From positions 682,001-746,000 of the forward strand of contig NZ_JACOPW010000003.1 in NCBI RefSeq assembly GCF_015461845.1: a stretch of DNA of 64,000 nt. Direction: 5' to 3'. The notes beneath the pieces are model-generated. The model saw only the letters and a list, made by a program, of their open reading frames with translations, searched no databases and had not been told where the DNA came from. This DNA is from Pseudomonas mucoides (GTDB taxonomy: Bacteria; Pseudomonadota; Gammaproteobacteria; Pseudomonadales; Pseudomonadaceae). A program made the translations under genes and the position numbers. This document shows, piece after piece, positions 32,822 to 43,605 of the stretch; the first letter of the stretch is position 1; every line of letters begins with the position of its first letter.

Positions 32822-34546
32822 TTACAGAGCAATATCCATACTAGAATCAGAATTCAGTCCCCCTGTACGCGGTTTTCTGATACACGCTGTTCGATATATC
32901 GATGATTGAGTAATTGTTTTGCCGTCTAGATTTAGCTTACGCTCGGCCCAGCTCAAACGCCTCCTATGGAATGCATCAAGGGTTTCGCATTCGGCCGCCA
33001 GTGCCGCCGCACAGTGCGGCAGCTTGTTTAGCTGCTTTTCAAACCTAGATAACACATGAAGCTCTCTGCCTATTTTTGTCCGTGAGATACGGACAGGTTT
33101 ACCTGGAAGCGTTCGTAACATTTCAGCGCATTGAACCACTTCATTGGCAAGGTTAAGGTCGAGGTCTTTGAATCTTTCTGTCTGCTGTCTGCGCGGTCTG
33201 TGGGCTTTACCTGGCTCTTGTGTGCGCTCAGACAGCCATTGCCGATCGTTTCGATGAAGCCACACATAATCTCGACACTCATGAGCTAGGCGAGCTCTGT
33301 AATCCCCCTCAAATCGAGTCCTCCTATCACCCAGCTGTTTCGAAAGCCTCGCCTCTTTCCATCGGTCAGGTCCATCCGAAATCGCGCGTATCATTCGGTA
33401 GACGCATGTAACCGAGTTCCTTGTTACTGACGCTATGGTCTTCGCGTCAGCCCCCGAGAGCGCCAGCCTCCAGATCGTTTCAGATGCCTCACTCATATAC
33501 TCAATGGTGCTTGAGCGACTGGTTGGAGATCTGTTGGCAGCTCGTCCACCAGGTGTTTCGGTATTGGCTGTTCGATTCAGCGACTCGGTAATAGGCCCGT
33601 TCTGCCGAAGTATCCTTTCCATGTCGACCTTCAGCGCGCAGGCCAGCAGGATGAATTTCAGCGGATGATGGGTGCCCCTCGGCTTACGCAAAAGCTTCAC
33701 AACCCAGGCCGCCGGTATATCCGCAGACGATTTGCTCAGTATCGAGTACTCCCCTGAGGAGGGGAGAGCCTCAAAGAACGCAGACATGTGCCGCGCCAAT
33801 CTACCTAAGTGCAGCCGACCAGTGTCGGAAGCCATTTCCAAGGCGATAGCACCATCCAAAAACACCGAGCGAATAGCATCAGGACATAAAGGAGGAACAT
33901 CGATCTCAAGCACCTGCATCGAACGCTGCGCTATTTCGTGCAGAGCACTTTGTAGATTTTGAGGGATGTCTAACGAAATGGAGTGAGACTGAACGTCCTC
34001 ATCGTCCGGTAAGTGCATTCTTCGAGAATTTCGGCTAAACCAGCGGTAATCAAGGAACTTCAACTGGGTTCCATGGTGGGGACAGATCAATACGCCTGGA
34101 AGCTGATGCACACGGTGCCAGTACGCTGCTCCCACACAGGCTATGTCCTGGTCGATACAGTCGAAGCAAAATCGCACTCTCGAAGCGAATTCGAGTCGAC
34201 TCGCAATTAACCCCAACCTTAGCATCACCCCCTCGCCGTTTCCCGCCATCAAGGTATTGGCGTCGTCCACCTGTAGCTGGGTCAAAAAAGGTTCGTAGTA
34301 GGGCAGCAGCGTATGGCGCTTTATAACCTCAGCTAGCGATAGGCCTGTGCCACACGGAAGCGCCTCGGCAAGCTCAGCTAGTCGACACGGAAAAGCCACG
34401 TTCTGCGAGAAGAAGTTAGCGGACTGAGCTCCATCGAAAACGGCTCTGCAGCTACGTATGCCACAGAGGCGGGCGTATCTTGAAAGTACGCTATGAAGCG
34501 TCTCATCGTGAAACACGGCCGGAAAGAAATGGAATTTGAGCCCCAT
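32822..34546 (-). CDS. tnsD: Tn7-like target-site selector TnsD
   Basis: A 574-residue TniQ-family protein: FHDETLHSVLSRYARLCG at the start, then zinc-binding pattern FCFDCIDQDIACVGAAYWHRVHQLPGVLICPHHGTQL. A HTH-like part is seen at about 370-400, and the C-terminus carries basic segments (RPRRQQTERF). TnsD binds the 3' end of glmS and recruits TnsC, guiding insertion at attTn7. It starts 15 bp after the tnsC stop. As the element is at attTn7, this gene is the likely cause. Confidence 0.9.
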   Translation of the reverse strand: MGLKFHFFPAVFHDETLHSVLSRYARLCGIRSCRAVFDGAQSANFFSQNVAFPCRLAELAEALPCGTGLSLAEVIKRHTLLPYYEPFLTQLQVDDANTLMAGNGEGVMLRLGLIASRLEFASRVRFCFDCIDQDIACVGAAYWHRVHQLPGVLICPHHGTQLKFLDYRWFSRNSRRMHLPDDEDVQSHSISLDIPQNLQSALHEIAQRSMQVLEIDVPPLCPDAIRSVFLDGAIALEMASDTGRLHLGRLARHMSAFFEALPSSGEYSILSKSSADIPAAWVVKLLRKPRGTHHPLKFILLACALKVDMERILRQNGPITESLNRTANTETPGGRAANRSPTSRSSTIEYMSEASETIWRLALSGADAKTIASVTRNSVTCVYRMIRAISDGPDRWKEARLSKQLGDRRTRFEGDYRARLAHECRDYVWLHRNDRQWLSERTQEPGKAHRPRRQQTERFKDLDLNLANEVVQCAEMLRTLPGKPVRISRTKIGRELHVLSRFEKQLNKLPHCAAALAAECETLDAFHRRRLSWAERKLNLDGKTITQSSIYRTACIRKPRTGGLNSDSSMDIAL

Positions 34547-34561
34547 TTCGGCACCTTTTAT

Positions 34562-36031
34562 TCACCCCTTTCGATACAACAGAGAGAACTCAAATAGATC
34601 GCTGTTTATCCAACCGGCGCTCTTCAACGCCTCAATGGAGTCTTCACTTTCACTTAGCGCCTGTGCCTCTGACGTCTCAACCGCTACCGCCGCAGGCGAC
34701 TGCGATTTGACTGGGTTAACGGGCGCCACATTAGGTTTTGGCGCACTATTGTCGCTGCGACTGATGACACTGCGCAGCAACGCCAGTCGTTCCGGCCGAG
34801 CCAACCCATCGAACGCCATCATATCGCTTAGTTGGTCTTCAATCGGAAGCAAATCGTCGAACTGCCGCATCCGTTTCGGATCTCGGCTTCGCAGGGCGGA
34901 CAAAGCTGGCTTCAATATCTGCATCTTGGTGTTGCTCACCAGCGCGATTGTCTCGGCGGTAACGCATTCCGAACCACTCTGGATCGCATACCTCTGACTG
35001 AGCACTAAAAGCTTCACCAAAAAGTCGGTGACGCCTTGTGTATGCTCATACAGCGCATCAAACACTTCTTCGGTCAGTTCGGCCGGCTGCTGGTACCACT
35101 GATAGCTCCAGAGGTTTTCAACGAGCATTCGCCACTCGTCATCGTCCCTCTCAAAGCGTTTAAATTCGAGTACCCCGACGCCGCAGCAACGCCTTGCGTT
35201 GCGCATGACGTCCGAAAATAGGCTGATCATCGAATTTGTCCCGATGAACACCACGGGAATGCCGATGTTGTTCACTAGATGGAGGAAGAAATTCAGCATG
35301 TTGTCCTTGCCCCCAGTTTTCGCCAGGTGCAGATTCTGAAGTTCGTCGACCAGCAGAGCTCCGATGAAAAATGTACTCGCAACCTGCTCCATTTGTTGCA
35401 ACGAGTCATTGATGTTCCGGGCCCGATACCGCTTGTAGTAATCCTCATCACCTAACGCTCGCCCGACCGCATAGAAGAATTGCTGACAGAAGCCTGCCAG
35501 CGACCCATCTCGGGGGCAGTCAAGCTTGAGCCAGGTGATCTGGGTATGAACGAACTGCTTTCCTTCATAACGCTCGTGTCGGATCGTTTGAGGGTAGAGA
35601 CTCAAAATGGCTTCGAGGGCGGTGGACTTCCCAATGCCACTAAGGCCAACCAGACTGAACGTTTCGGCAGTGGACTTGAATCCATCGTGGTAGCGCTGTG
35701 CGCCCGACAGCGAGTGTAGATGTCTGACAGTGTCTGGAGAAGTCGGGTTGCGTCCGACGTACCCACGTCGGACCAGCAATGAAAATACGGACTCAAGATC
35801 CATGTGGACAATCAGAGGCTGAACCACCGTCCTCAACCGGTCGATACAGTGGATCCGAGTCGAACGGTCAAGGGCGAGCTCTTCTGGATCAACAGGACGG
35901 GGAAAATTCGAGATCAGTTGGATTGCTACCTCTTCTGAGAAGATAGGTGGCAGCGCTTCGATGAGCGGATTTCCCGCGTAGTCCGCTATCGCCTGCTTGG
36001 TGTAGCTTGCGAAAACTTGGGCGCCTTTCAT
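34562..36031 (-). CDS. tnsC: Tn7-like AAA+ ATPase TnsC
   Basis: A 489-residue ATPase regulating the transposase. Walker A is GLSGIGKST (about residue 129-137), Walker B is IGALLVDELQNL (about 224-235), followed by a sensor I region (VVFIGTN). It bridges TnsD at the target and TnsAB at the ends. The start shares one base with the tnsB stop (TAATG). The length is close to the 555 residues of Tn7 TnsC. Confidence 0.92.
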   Translation of the reverse strand: MKGAQVFASYTKQAIADYAGNPLIEALPPIFSEEVAIQLISNFPRPVDPEELALDRSTRIHCIDRLRTVVQPLIVHMDLESVFSLLVRRGYVGRNPTSPDTVRHLHSLSGAQRYHDGFKSTAETFSLVGLSGIGKSTALEAILSLYPQTIRHERYEGKQFVHTQITWLKLDCPRDGSLAGFCQQFFYAVGRALGDEDYYKRYRARNINDSLQQMEQVASTFFIGALLVDELQNLHLAKTGGKDNMLNFFLHLVNNIGIPVVFIGTNSMISLFSDVMRNARRCCGVGVLEFKRFERDDDEWRMLVENLWSYQWYQQPAELTEEVFDALYEHTQGVTDFLVKLLVLSQRYAIQSGSECVTAETIALVSNTKMQILKPALSALRSRDPKRMRQFDDLLPIEDQLSDMMAFDGLARPERLALLRSVISRSDNSAPKPNVAPVNPVKSQSPAAVAVETSEAQALSESEDSIEALKSAGWINSDLFEFSLLYRKG

Positions 36032-38196
36032 TAGTTTTGTCCTGGGCGGAGTCGTTTGAGCATATCGATGACCTGAGCGCTGCGAGGGCCGGCAAAGTTC
36101 TCCGAGCGTTCTGGGGCGGTCTCTGCCTTTTGCCCAGGCGGGTCAATCCTCACACCCTCTGGCACATGGGCGGTCTCCCGCTCCTTGAGGCGTTCAACAG
36201 CGCGGTTCTCACGAATATTTCCAATCATCTCGGCCTTGGTCGCAGGGACTGGCTCTTCTTTTCGCTCAGCCATCGCACCACTGACGATTTGATTAACCTC
36301 CTCTAGAAGCGAAATCCGACTCTCCAACTCAGCGCGTTTATGAGCCGGTGGAGCCTGGCGGTAAGCTTCGAGCAGGTCGAAAATTTCATCGGATCGATAA
36401 TCAGCATACTTGTGATCGGACGAACGCAAATCGCAACGGATGAACTGTTTGTTGTCGCCCCGGATCCAAATATGTGCCGCGGAATTTGGATCATACCAAC
36501 ACTCTATAGACCAAACCCCGCGGCTACGGGCTTTCGCAAACCAGTTGTTCTCGATCGCTACATCACAGACATAGTGCATCCCTCGGAATAGCACACCACC
36601 CTTTTGCACCGTTGCTTGCTCGCGCGGAAGCAAATGTAGATAAACCAGCTCGTCGGGATGATTGTTTGGTTCGACGTGGCCATTTTCCAACGCCCAAGTC
36701 CAAATACCTACCGGCGTCGGGTCGACACCGTCGTTCATCATCTCTTGAGTGAGCCTGTCGGGCTGCCGGTTGAAGCGGTTATAGTGAAGGACACACTGGA
36801 TGATGATCTTAGTGAACTCTTTCATGCTGAGCGTCGCGTCGAGTCGGTAATCTCGCTCGCCACGCTCCTTCTCCCTAGCCGCTACGCCACCTGGTAGCCA
36901 CCTGATGCCCGTCAAATCGTTCAGGATACCGAACCGACTCTCCACCATCGACTTCCAGTCCGGCCGGTAAGGCGGAGCGATTCCCAGCTCGATATTCAGG
37001 CCAGTGGCAAGACCTTCAGCTGCTTTCCCCAACATCTCGCCTCGATCAGCGTAGATGTGATGTGGGAGGTGGTGACAGGCCCATTCTTCGGGATCGATTG
37101 TGACCCCGTTGGTAGCGCAAAACTGAACCTTCGAAGTGAAAGCGTTGAACAGCGCTTGCCTCGCGCCGTTCCAGCTCGGCCCCTCCAACCCGATGTAAAG
37201 ACCGACGATCATGCCGGAGAAGCTATCGATGACGACGTACACCACCGGCCGTCCAATGAGCATCCGCCTGGAGTAGCCGTTCACGAGATAAATGTCAGCA
37301 ATGGTGGCATCGATCTCAAACTGATGGCAGGGACCACGAAGCCAGTCACGCACGGTTCCAGAAAGGGGGCGGCAATCTTTTAGCCAATTCCGCATTCCCT
37401 TACGCCCGCGTTCAGTTTCAACTTCGTCGAAATATTGCTTTCCCCAATAATCGAACTGCCTGAAGGAAGGAATTTCCGAATCGGGTAGGAGGCGACCACC
37501 CGATTCTGGATTTTTCGAAAGGTCTTTCGCTGTGTAGAACCTTCTAAGCATCTCGACATAGGCGCTGGTTATCGTAGAAGTCTTATCCCCAACGAATAAC
37601 GAGTAACCGACACGGATACAGCGCTTATCCACGGCATCAATAAGCTTGGTCGGCGCAACGGCAATACCTTGGTATCGTGGTTTCCTGCCGGGCGGTTTTG
37701 CGGGATCATACTTGCGCTCAGGAACTCCGACGCCCGCGTAGTTTTTCAAGAGCGCATTTCGAACCTGGCCATTGATCCAGTAACGGTACAGAAGTCGATA
37801 GATACTCTTGCGCTGCATGCCAAGCTCAACAGCTCTAGCGCCCACCATTCGCCCCATCTCACCGGGAGCAAATATCTGACCTGGGTAATCTGAGTCGATC
37901 AGGGGCGCGATGATGTTCCACTTTTCATCCCTTTCCCGCTTCTTTTTCTCATCCAGGTCATCCTCTAGCACTAAGAGAAACTCAGGCGTAACAATCTTGG
38001 CTGGCTTCGTATCGCCTGCTATGACGGAACCGCGAAGCTCTTCCAAGCCCAAACCAATCGGTTGGCGTGGCGGGTCCGTTAATTGGATCAAAACCACCGC
38101 ATCGTATCGCTCATTGAGATACAAGACCCTAACGATGCCCGGAACGACCGAAAATTCAGTGACCGGTTCGAAATAATCATTGACTTGGACTTTCAT
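36031..38196 (-). CDS. tnsB: Tn7-like DDE transposase TnsB
   Basis: A 721-residue rve-family integrase. The catalytic triad is seen in HQFEIDATIADIYLVN (Asp about 300), HHIYADRGEMLG (Asp about 388) and PDWKSMVESRFGILND (Glu about 430). N-terminal HTH domains precede. A C-terminal tail with a basic stretch follows, where TnsC-binding lies in Tn7. It cuts and joins the 3' ends. It overlaps tnsA by an ATGA start/stop and tnsC by one base. Confidence 0.94.
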   Translation of the reverse strand: MKVQVNDYFEPVTEFSVVPGIVRVLYLNERYDAVVLIQLTDPPRQPIGLGLEELRGSVIAGDTKPAKIVTPEFLLVLEDDLDEKKKRERDEKWNIIAPLIDSDYPGQIFAPGEMGRMVGARAVELGMQRKSIYRLLYRYWINGQVRNALLKNYAGVGVPERKYDPAKPPGRKPRYQGIAVAPTKLIDAVDKRCIRVGYSLFVGDKTSTITSAYVEMLRRFYTAKDLSKNPESGGRLLPDSEIPSFRQFDYWGKQYFDEVETERGRKGMRNWLKDCRPLSGTVRDWLRGPCHQFEIDATIADIYLVNGYSRRMLIGRPVVYVVIDSFSGMIVGLYIGLEGPSWNGARQALFNAFTSKVQFCATNGVTIDPEEWACHHLPHHIYADRGEMLGKAAEGLATGLNIELGIAPPYRPDWKSMVESRFGILNDLTGIRWLPGGVAAREKERGERDYRLDATLSMKEFTKIIIQCVLHYNRFNRQPDRLTQEMMNDGVDPTPVGIWTWALENGHVEPNNHPDELVYLHLLPREQATVQKGGVLFRGMHYVCDVAIENNWFAKARSRGVWSIECWYDPNSAAHIWIRGDNKQFIRCDLRSSDHKYADYRSDEIFDLLEAYRQAPPAHKRAELESRISLLEEVNQIVSGAMAERKEEPVPATKAEMIGNIRENRAVERLKERETAHVPEGVRIDPPGQKAETAPERSENFAGPRSAQVIDMLKRLRPGQN

Positions 38197-39137
38197 GATA
38201 AGCCCTCCGCCGCCAGTAAAATTTTTGCTGTGTTTTCGATGATTTCAAAGGTTGGTAGTGGTGCAGTCATTTGAATGGGAGTACCAACCAAATCTACCTT
38301 GATCGACTTGGCCCATATCAGGTGATGATATAAAGCCCGAGAATCTTGATAGGAGATAAACAAACGTGCGGAAATCTTTCTCAGACTTTCAGCAGTACTC
38401 CACGGGTACGGACGGCAGCTAGCTAAATGTTCCAGAAAATCTGAATGTAATGAGGGCTCTGCCAAGGCGCGCGGCAGCTGAGCGAATTTTCTGAGCAAGC
38501 CTAAATTCTTGATCAAGTCGGGACTGAACATTTCTTCAGTAACAATGGCCCAATCAACGTGTTGACCAGTCCAGAAACGCTTTTCGACCTCAAGTTTTTC
38601 CAGCGTTCTCTTGGCTTGTTTACCTTCGAGGTCGCTGCGGTATTTGATTGTGCGGGCTACGGATTTAAAGCTGCCATCGGACTTTTTGATTGTTAATAAA
38701 AAATCCGTGGTCATAACGTAAGGAAGTACTGTCTTCGGATACTTGGGGTATCTCACTCCAATAGAGCTAGCGATTGCTTGAGCACTTTCTCGCGGCAGCA
38801 ATGGATACTGTTCGCGTATATCCACAACATTTTCCGAAAATTCACATACCAAAAAATAGGCGCGTTCTAGGTCAGAAAAGAGGTGATGGAGGCGATCGAT
38901 CTTCACTCCTTGAATCTTGTGGGAGCGTCCTCTGGAAGGCACATCTTGGACGCGCAGCCACGGCAGATAACTGGCACCAGCTCCGCTACCGAATCCATTC
39001 GTAATGTGCCGTTGAATGTCTGTCTCTGACGAAAACCTACGACCGCGCAATGCTTCCTCCTCCGTCCGCCGTGACCGCCTCTCCTCGCCCTGAAAAATAG
39101 TTATAGGAAAAAATCGTTCACCATCTGCCGATGGCAT
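38193..39137 (-). CDS. tnsA: Tn7-like endonuclease TnsA
   Basis: A 314-residue restriction-like nuclease that cuts the 5' strands, making the element cut-and-paste. SYLPWLRVQDVPSRGRSHKI and HHLFSDLERAYFL with VVDIREQYPLLP resemble closely the N-terminus of Tn7 TnsA. Catalytic candidates are Glu in SDLERA, Asp in MTTDFLLT, and Lys in ARTIKYRSD. The first about 45 residues are longer than in Tn7. It is the first tns gene, about 160 bp from the transposon right end. Confidence 0.93.
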   Translation of the reverse strand: MPSADGERFFPITIFQGEERRSRRTEEEALRGRRFSSETDIQRHITNGFGSGAGASYLPWLRVQDVPSRGRSHKIQGVKIDRLHHLFSDLERAYFLVCEFSENVVDIREQYPLLPRESAQAIASSIGVRYPKYPKTVLPYVMTTDFLLTIKKSDGSFKSVARTIKYRSDLEGKQAKRTLEKLEVEKRFWTGQHVDWAIVTEEMFSPDLIKNLGLLRKFAQLPRALAEPSLHSDFLEHLASCRPYPWSTAESLRKISARLFISYQDSRALYHHLIWAKSIKVDLVGTPIQMTAPLPTFEIIENTAKILLAAEGLS

Positions 39138-39209
39138 AGCGCTTTTTAGCCTACTCCCGGAGCGAAACGAAGCGGAGAATCTAGACCGGTGGCTCAGCCC
39201 AGAAATGGA

Positions 39210-39232
39210 AACCCCCGTAAATACGGGGGGTT
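39210..39232. terminator. Hairpin between tnsA and the transposon end
   Basis: CCCCCGTA AA TACGGGGG with flanking AA/TT is a strong symmetrical stem. It lacks a long T-run, so it may end transcription entering from glmS or shape the transposon end. Confidence 0.4.
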
Positions 39233-39240
39233 CGGCCTTG

Positions 39241-39298
39241 TGTCAATCTATGTTTTATAGTGTCAGTCTTTATTGTTTTGTGTCAGTCTTTATTGTCA
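39241..39298 (+). mobile_element. Right end of the Tn7-like transposon with three TnsB-site-like repeats
   Basis: Three abutting 20-base units start with TGTCAATCTATG, TGTCAGTCTTTATTG and TGTCAGTCTTTATTG. The last one ends ...TTGTCA at 39298, giving a CA 3' terminus as in DDE transposons. Tandem TnsB sites of about 20 bp mark Tn7-like ends. The next five bases (39299-39303, GAAAC) would be the target duplication. The distance to the glmS stop fits attTn7. The left end lies outside the window, so the pair of ends cannot be compared. Confidence 0.7.
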
Positions 39299-39330
39299 GA
39301 AACCAAGGGTTTCGGTCACCTGTGGATAAC
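39299..39330. other. attTn7 target region downstream of glmS
   Basis: 32 bp from the proposed transposon end to the glmS stop. Tn7 inserts about 25 bp beyond glmS in Pseudomonas, guided by TnsD binding within the glmS 3' end, so the spacing matches. Confidence 0.7.
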
Positions 39331-41163
39331 TTATTCCACTGTCACCGACTTCGCCAGATTACGCGGCTGGTCAACGTCCGTGCCTTTCAGCACAGCAACG
39401 TAGTACGACAGCAACTGCAGCGGGATGGTGTAGAGGATCGGCGACAGGATGTCGTGGATATGCGGCATGTGCACAACGTGCGTGCCTTCGCCATTGGTCA
39501 TGCCGGCTTTCTCGTCTGCGAAGACGATCAACTGGCCACCACGGGCGCGGACTTCCTGGAGGTTGGATTTCAACTTCTCCAGCAGCTCGTTGTTCGGCGC
39601 CACAGTCACCACCGGCATGTCGTTATCCACAAGCGCTAACGGACCGTGTTTCAGTTCGCCAGCCGGGTAGGCTTCAGCGTGGATGTAGGAGATTTCCTTG
39701 AGTTTCAGGGCTCCTTCCATCGCTACCGGGAATTGCGCGCCACGGCCGAGGAACAGCGTGTGGTTTTTCTCGGCGAACAGCTCGGCGATTTTCTCCACGG
39801 TGCTGTCCATGGCCAAGGCTTCGCCCAAACGGGTTGGCAGACGGCGCAGTTCTTCGACCAATGTGGCTTCGACGCCCTTGGCCAAAGTGCCGCGAACCTG
39901 CCCCAGGGACAGGGTCAGCAACAGCAGGCCTACCAATTGAGTGGTGAAGGCTTTGGTCGAGGCCACGCCGATTTCGCGACCGGCCTGGGTCAGCAGGGTC
40001 AGGTCGGATTCACGCACCAGCGAACTGATGCCGACGTTGCAGATCGCCAGGCTCGCGAGGAAACCCAGTTCCTTGGCGTTGCGCAGCGCAGCCAGGGTGT
40101 CGGCGGTTTCGCCGGACTGGGAAATGGTCACGAACAGCGTGTCGGGTTGCACCACGACTTTGCGGTAGCGGAATTCGCTGGCAACTTCGACCTGGCACGG
40201 GATCCCGGCCAACTCTTCGAGCCAGTAACGGGCAACCATACCGGCGTGATAGCTGGTGCCGCAGGCAACGATCTGCACGTTGCGCACTTTGGCGAACAGC
40301 TCGGCAGCCTGTGGACCGAATGCCTGTACCAGCACGCCGTTCGGGCTCAGGCGGCCTTCGAGGGTGCGCTGAACAACAGACGGTTGCTCGTGGATTTCCT
40401 TGAGCATGAAGTGGCGGAACTCGCCCTTGTCGGCGGCTTCGGCACCGTCGCGGTACTGCACGGTTTCGCGCTCGACAGCTTTGCCGTCAACGTCCCAGAT
40501 ATGCACGCTGTCGCGGCGAATCTCGGCGATATCGCCTTCTTCCAGGTACATGAAACGGTCAGTGACCTGACGCAGGGCCAATTGGTCGGAAGCGAGGAAG
40601 TTTTCACCCAGGCCCAGACCAATCACCAACGGGCTACCACTGCGAGCGGCGACCAGGCGATCCGGCTGCTTGGCGCTGATGACCGCCAGGCCGTAAGCAC
40701 CGTGCAACTCTTTGACGGTGGCTTTGAGGGCCGCGGTCAGGTCGGGCAAATCCTTGAGTTTGTGGTTCAGCAGGTGAGCGATGACTTCGGTGTCGGTGTC
40801 CGAGGTGAACACATAACCCAAGGCTTTCAGCTGTTCACGCAGGGCTTCGTGGTTTTCGATGATGCCGTTGTGCACCACGGCCAGGTCGCCGGAGAAATGC
40901 GGGTGGGCGTTGCGCTCGCACGGCGCGCCGTGGGTGGCCCAACGGGTGTGGGCGATGCCGAGGCGACCGACCAGAGGCTCGGCCTCGAGTGCCAGTTCCA
41001 GCTCGCTGACCTTGCCCGGACGACGCATGCGCTCGAGTTTCTCATCGTTGGTGAAGACCGCCACACCGGCGCTGTCGTAGCCACGGTATTCCAGGCGCTT
41101 GAGGCCTTCGAGCAAGATGGCGGTGATGTTACGTTCTGCGACTGCGCCGACAATTCCACACAT
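39331..41163 (-). CDS. glmS: Glutamine-fructose-6-phosphate aminotransferase
   Basis: A 610-residue enzyme that makes glucosamine-6-phosphate, the first step to UDP-GlcNAc for peptidoglycan and LPS. The N-terminal glutaminase domain starts with the nucleophile MCGIVGAV (Cys2 after Met removal) and contains HTRWATHG. Two SIS domains follow with VACGTSYHAGMV and TISQSGETADTLAALR, and the C-terminus ends PRNLAKSVTVE. It is 1 bp from the DeoR gene upstream. The 3' end contains the TnsD recognition site. Confidence 0.97.
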   Translation of the reverse strand: MCGIVGAVAERNITAILLEGLKRLEYRGYDSAGVAVFTNDEKLERMRRPGKVSELELALEAEPLVGRLGIAHTRWATHGAPCERNAHPHFSGDLAVVHNGIIENHEALREQLKALGYVFTSDTDTEVIAHLLNHKLKDLPDLTAALKATVKELHGAYGLAVISAKQPDRLVAARSGSPLVIGLGLGENFLASDQLALRQVTDRFMYLEEGDIAEIRRDSVHIWDVDGKAVERETVQYRDGAEAADKGEFRHFMLKEIHEQPSVVQRTLEGRLSPNGVLVQAFGPQAAELFAKVRNVQIVACGTSYHAGMVARYWLEELAGIPCQVEVASEFRYRKVVVQPDTLFVTISQSGETADTLAALRNAKELGFLASLAICNVGISSLVRESDLTLLTQAGREIGVASTKAFTTQLVGLLLLTLSLGQVRGTLAKGVEATLVEELRRLPTRLGEALAMDSTVEKIAELFAEKNHTLFLGRGAQFPVAMEGALKLKEISYIHAEAYPAGELKHGPLALVDNDMPVVTVAPNNELLEKLKSNLQEVRARGGQLIVFADEKAGMTNGEGTHVVHMPHIHDILSPILYTIPLQLLSYYVAVLKGTDVDQPRNLAKSVTVE

Positions 41164-41164
41164 G

Positions 41165-41941
41165 CTATTTCTCCTGACTGACAGCCGCGCAAATCAAATT
41201 GATGCCGCGGGCCTGAATCTGATCGCGTGCCTCCAGCGGCAAGCGATCATCGGTAATAAGGGTATGGACGCTGCTCCATGGCAGTTCCAGGTTGGGGATT
41301 TTGCGGCCGATCTTATCGGCCTCCACCATCACGACGACTTCACGGGCGACTTCGGCCATGACCCGGCTGAGCCCCAGCAATTCGTTGAAGGTGGTCGTAC
41401 CGCGGACCAGGTCGATGCCATCGGCACCGATAAACAACTGATCAAAGTCGTAAGAGCGTAGTACCTGCTCAGCGACCTGCCCCTGAAAGGACTCGGAATG
41501 CGGGTCCCAGGTGCCGCCGGTCATCAACAGCACCGGTTCGTGCTCAAGCTCGCTCAAGGCATTGGCCACGTGCAACGAGTTGGTCATCACCACCAGTCCT
41601 GGTTGCTGACCGAGTTCCGGGATCATGGCCGCCGTGGTACTGCCGCTGTCGATGATGATCCGCGCATGCTCGCGAATCCGCGTGACCGCGGCGCGAGCAA
41701 TGGCTTGTTTGTATTTGGAGACAGGTTGGCCGATGTCAGCCACCAATTCTTGAGGCATGGTGATCGCTCCGCCGTAACGACGTAGCAGCAGGCCATTACT
41801 CTCAAGCGCCGCCAGATCCTTGCGAATCGTAACTTCCGACGTTTCGAAGCGTTTTGCCAGCTCGTCCACACTGACTTCGCCCTGCTCGTTGAGCAAGGTG
41901 AGGATATTGTGGCGGCGTTGGGGTGTATTGCGCTTCGACAT
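41165..41941 (-). CDS. DeoR/GlpR-family transcription regulator
   Basis: A 258-residue regulator. The N-terminal winged helix has RRHNILTLLNEQGEVSVDELAKRFETSEVTIRKDLAALE. The sugar-phosphate-binding part has IIDSGSTTAAMIPEL and DQLFIGADGIDLVRGTTTF. It is directly upstream of glmS with one base between, the usual place in Pseudomonas, and probably controls amino-sugar synthesis in response to a sugar phosphate. Confidence 0.92.
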   Translation of the reverse strand: MSKRNTPQRRHNILTLLNEQGEVSVDELAKRFETSEVTIRKDLAALESNGLLLRRYGGAITMPQELVADIGQPVSKYKQAIARAAVTRIREHARIIIDSGSTTAAMIPELGQQPGLVVMTNSLHVANALSELEHEPVLLMTGGTWDPHSESFQGQVAEQVLRSYDFDQLFIGADGIDLVRGTTTFNELLGLSRVMAEVAREVVVMVEADKIGRKIPNLELPWSSVHTLITDDRLPLEARDQIQARGINLICAAVSQEK

Positions 41942-42039
41942 GGCTTAGTAAGTTTCGATTCGAAAGATAACGGAAGCAATCAAAACCTATCGGCGAAACT
42001 TCGTCAAGCGTGTTGGGATAAAAAGGCCTGTGTATAACC

Positions 42040-42102
42040 AAAAAAAATCGCAGCTTGAGGTGAGGGCTCTGAAGGCCGTTCTCAGGCTGCGATTTTGTTG
42101 TT
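42040..42102. terminator. Hairpin terminator between glmU and the DeoR gene
   Basis: AAAATCGCAGC and GCTGCGATTTT form an 11-base stem with an inner structured loop, in A- and T-rich flanks. It would end the glmU transcript on the minus strand. Confidence 0.65.
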
Positions 42103-42121
42103 TAGAAGGGCTGTGGATAAC

Positions 42122-43489
<1,368 letters not shown>

Positions 43490-43549
43490 GACTGGCTACC
43501 AATCCTGGGTGGTCAGCGGCTGCGACCAGGTTATGAACGTCGGAAAAGA

Positions 43550-43577
43550 AAAAAGGGTAGCCGAGGCTACCCTTTTT
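43550..43577 (-). terminator. Intrinsic terminator after the atp operon
   Basis: AAAAAGGGTAGCC GAGG GGCTACCCTTTTT-type stem (AAAAGGGTAGCC / GGCTACCCTTTTT) with T-runs on both strands. It separates atpC from glmU. Confidence 0.8.
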
Positions 43578-43605
43578 AATCAATCGCGCAACAAGTGATG
43601 GCCTA

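Noticed and set aside
26706..34546. CRISPR-associated transposon, suggested by two TniQ proteins.
   Set aside because: No Cas gene and no repeat-spacer array was found; the presence of tnsD and the attTn7 location explain targeting.
39646..41181. Long plus-strand open frame opposite glmS (511 codons), and similar long frames opposite glmU, atpD, atpG, atpA, mnmG, mnmE and yidC.
   Set aside because: They are mirror frames of strongly conserved genes in GC-rich DNA, with no recognisable domains or ribosome sites.
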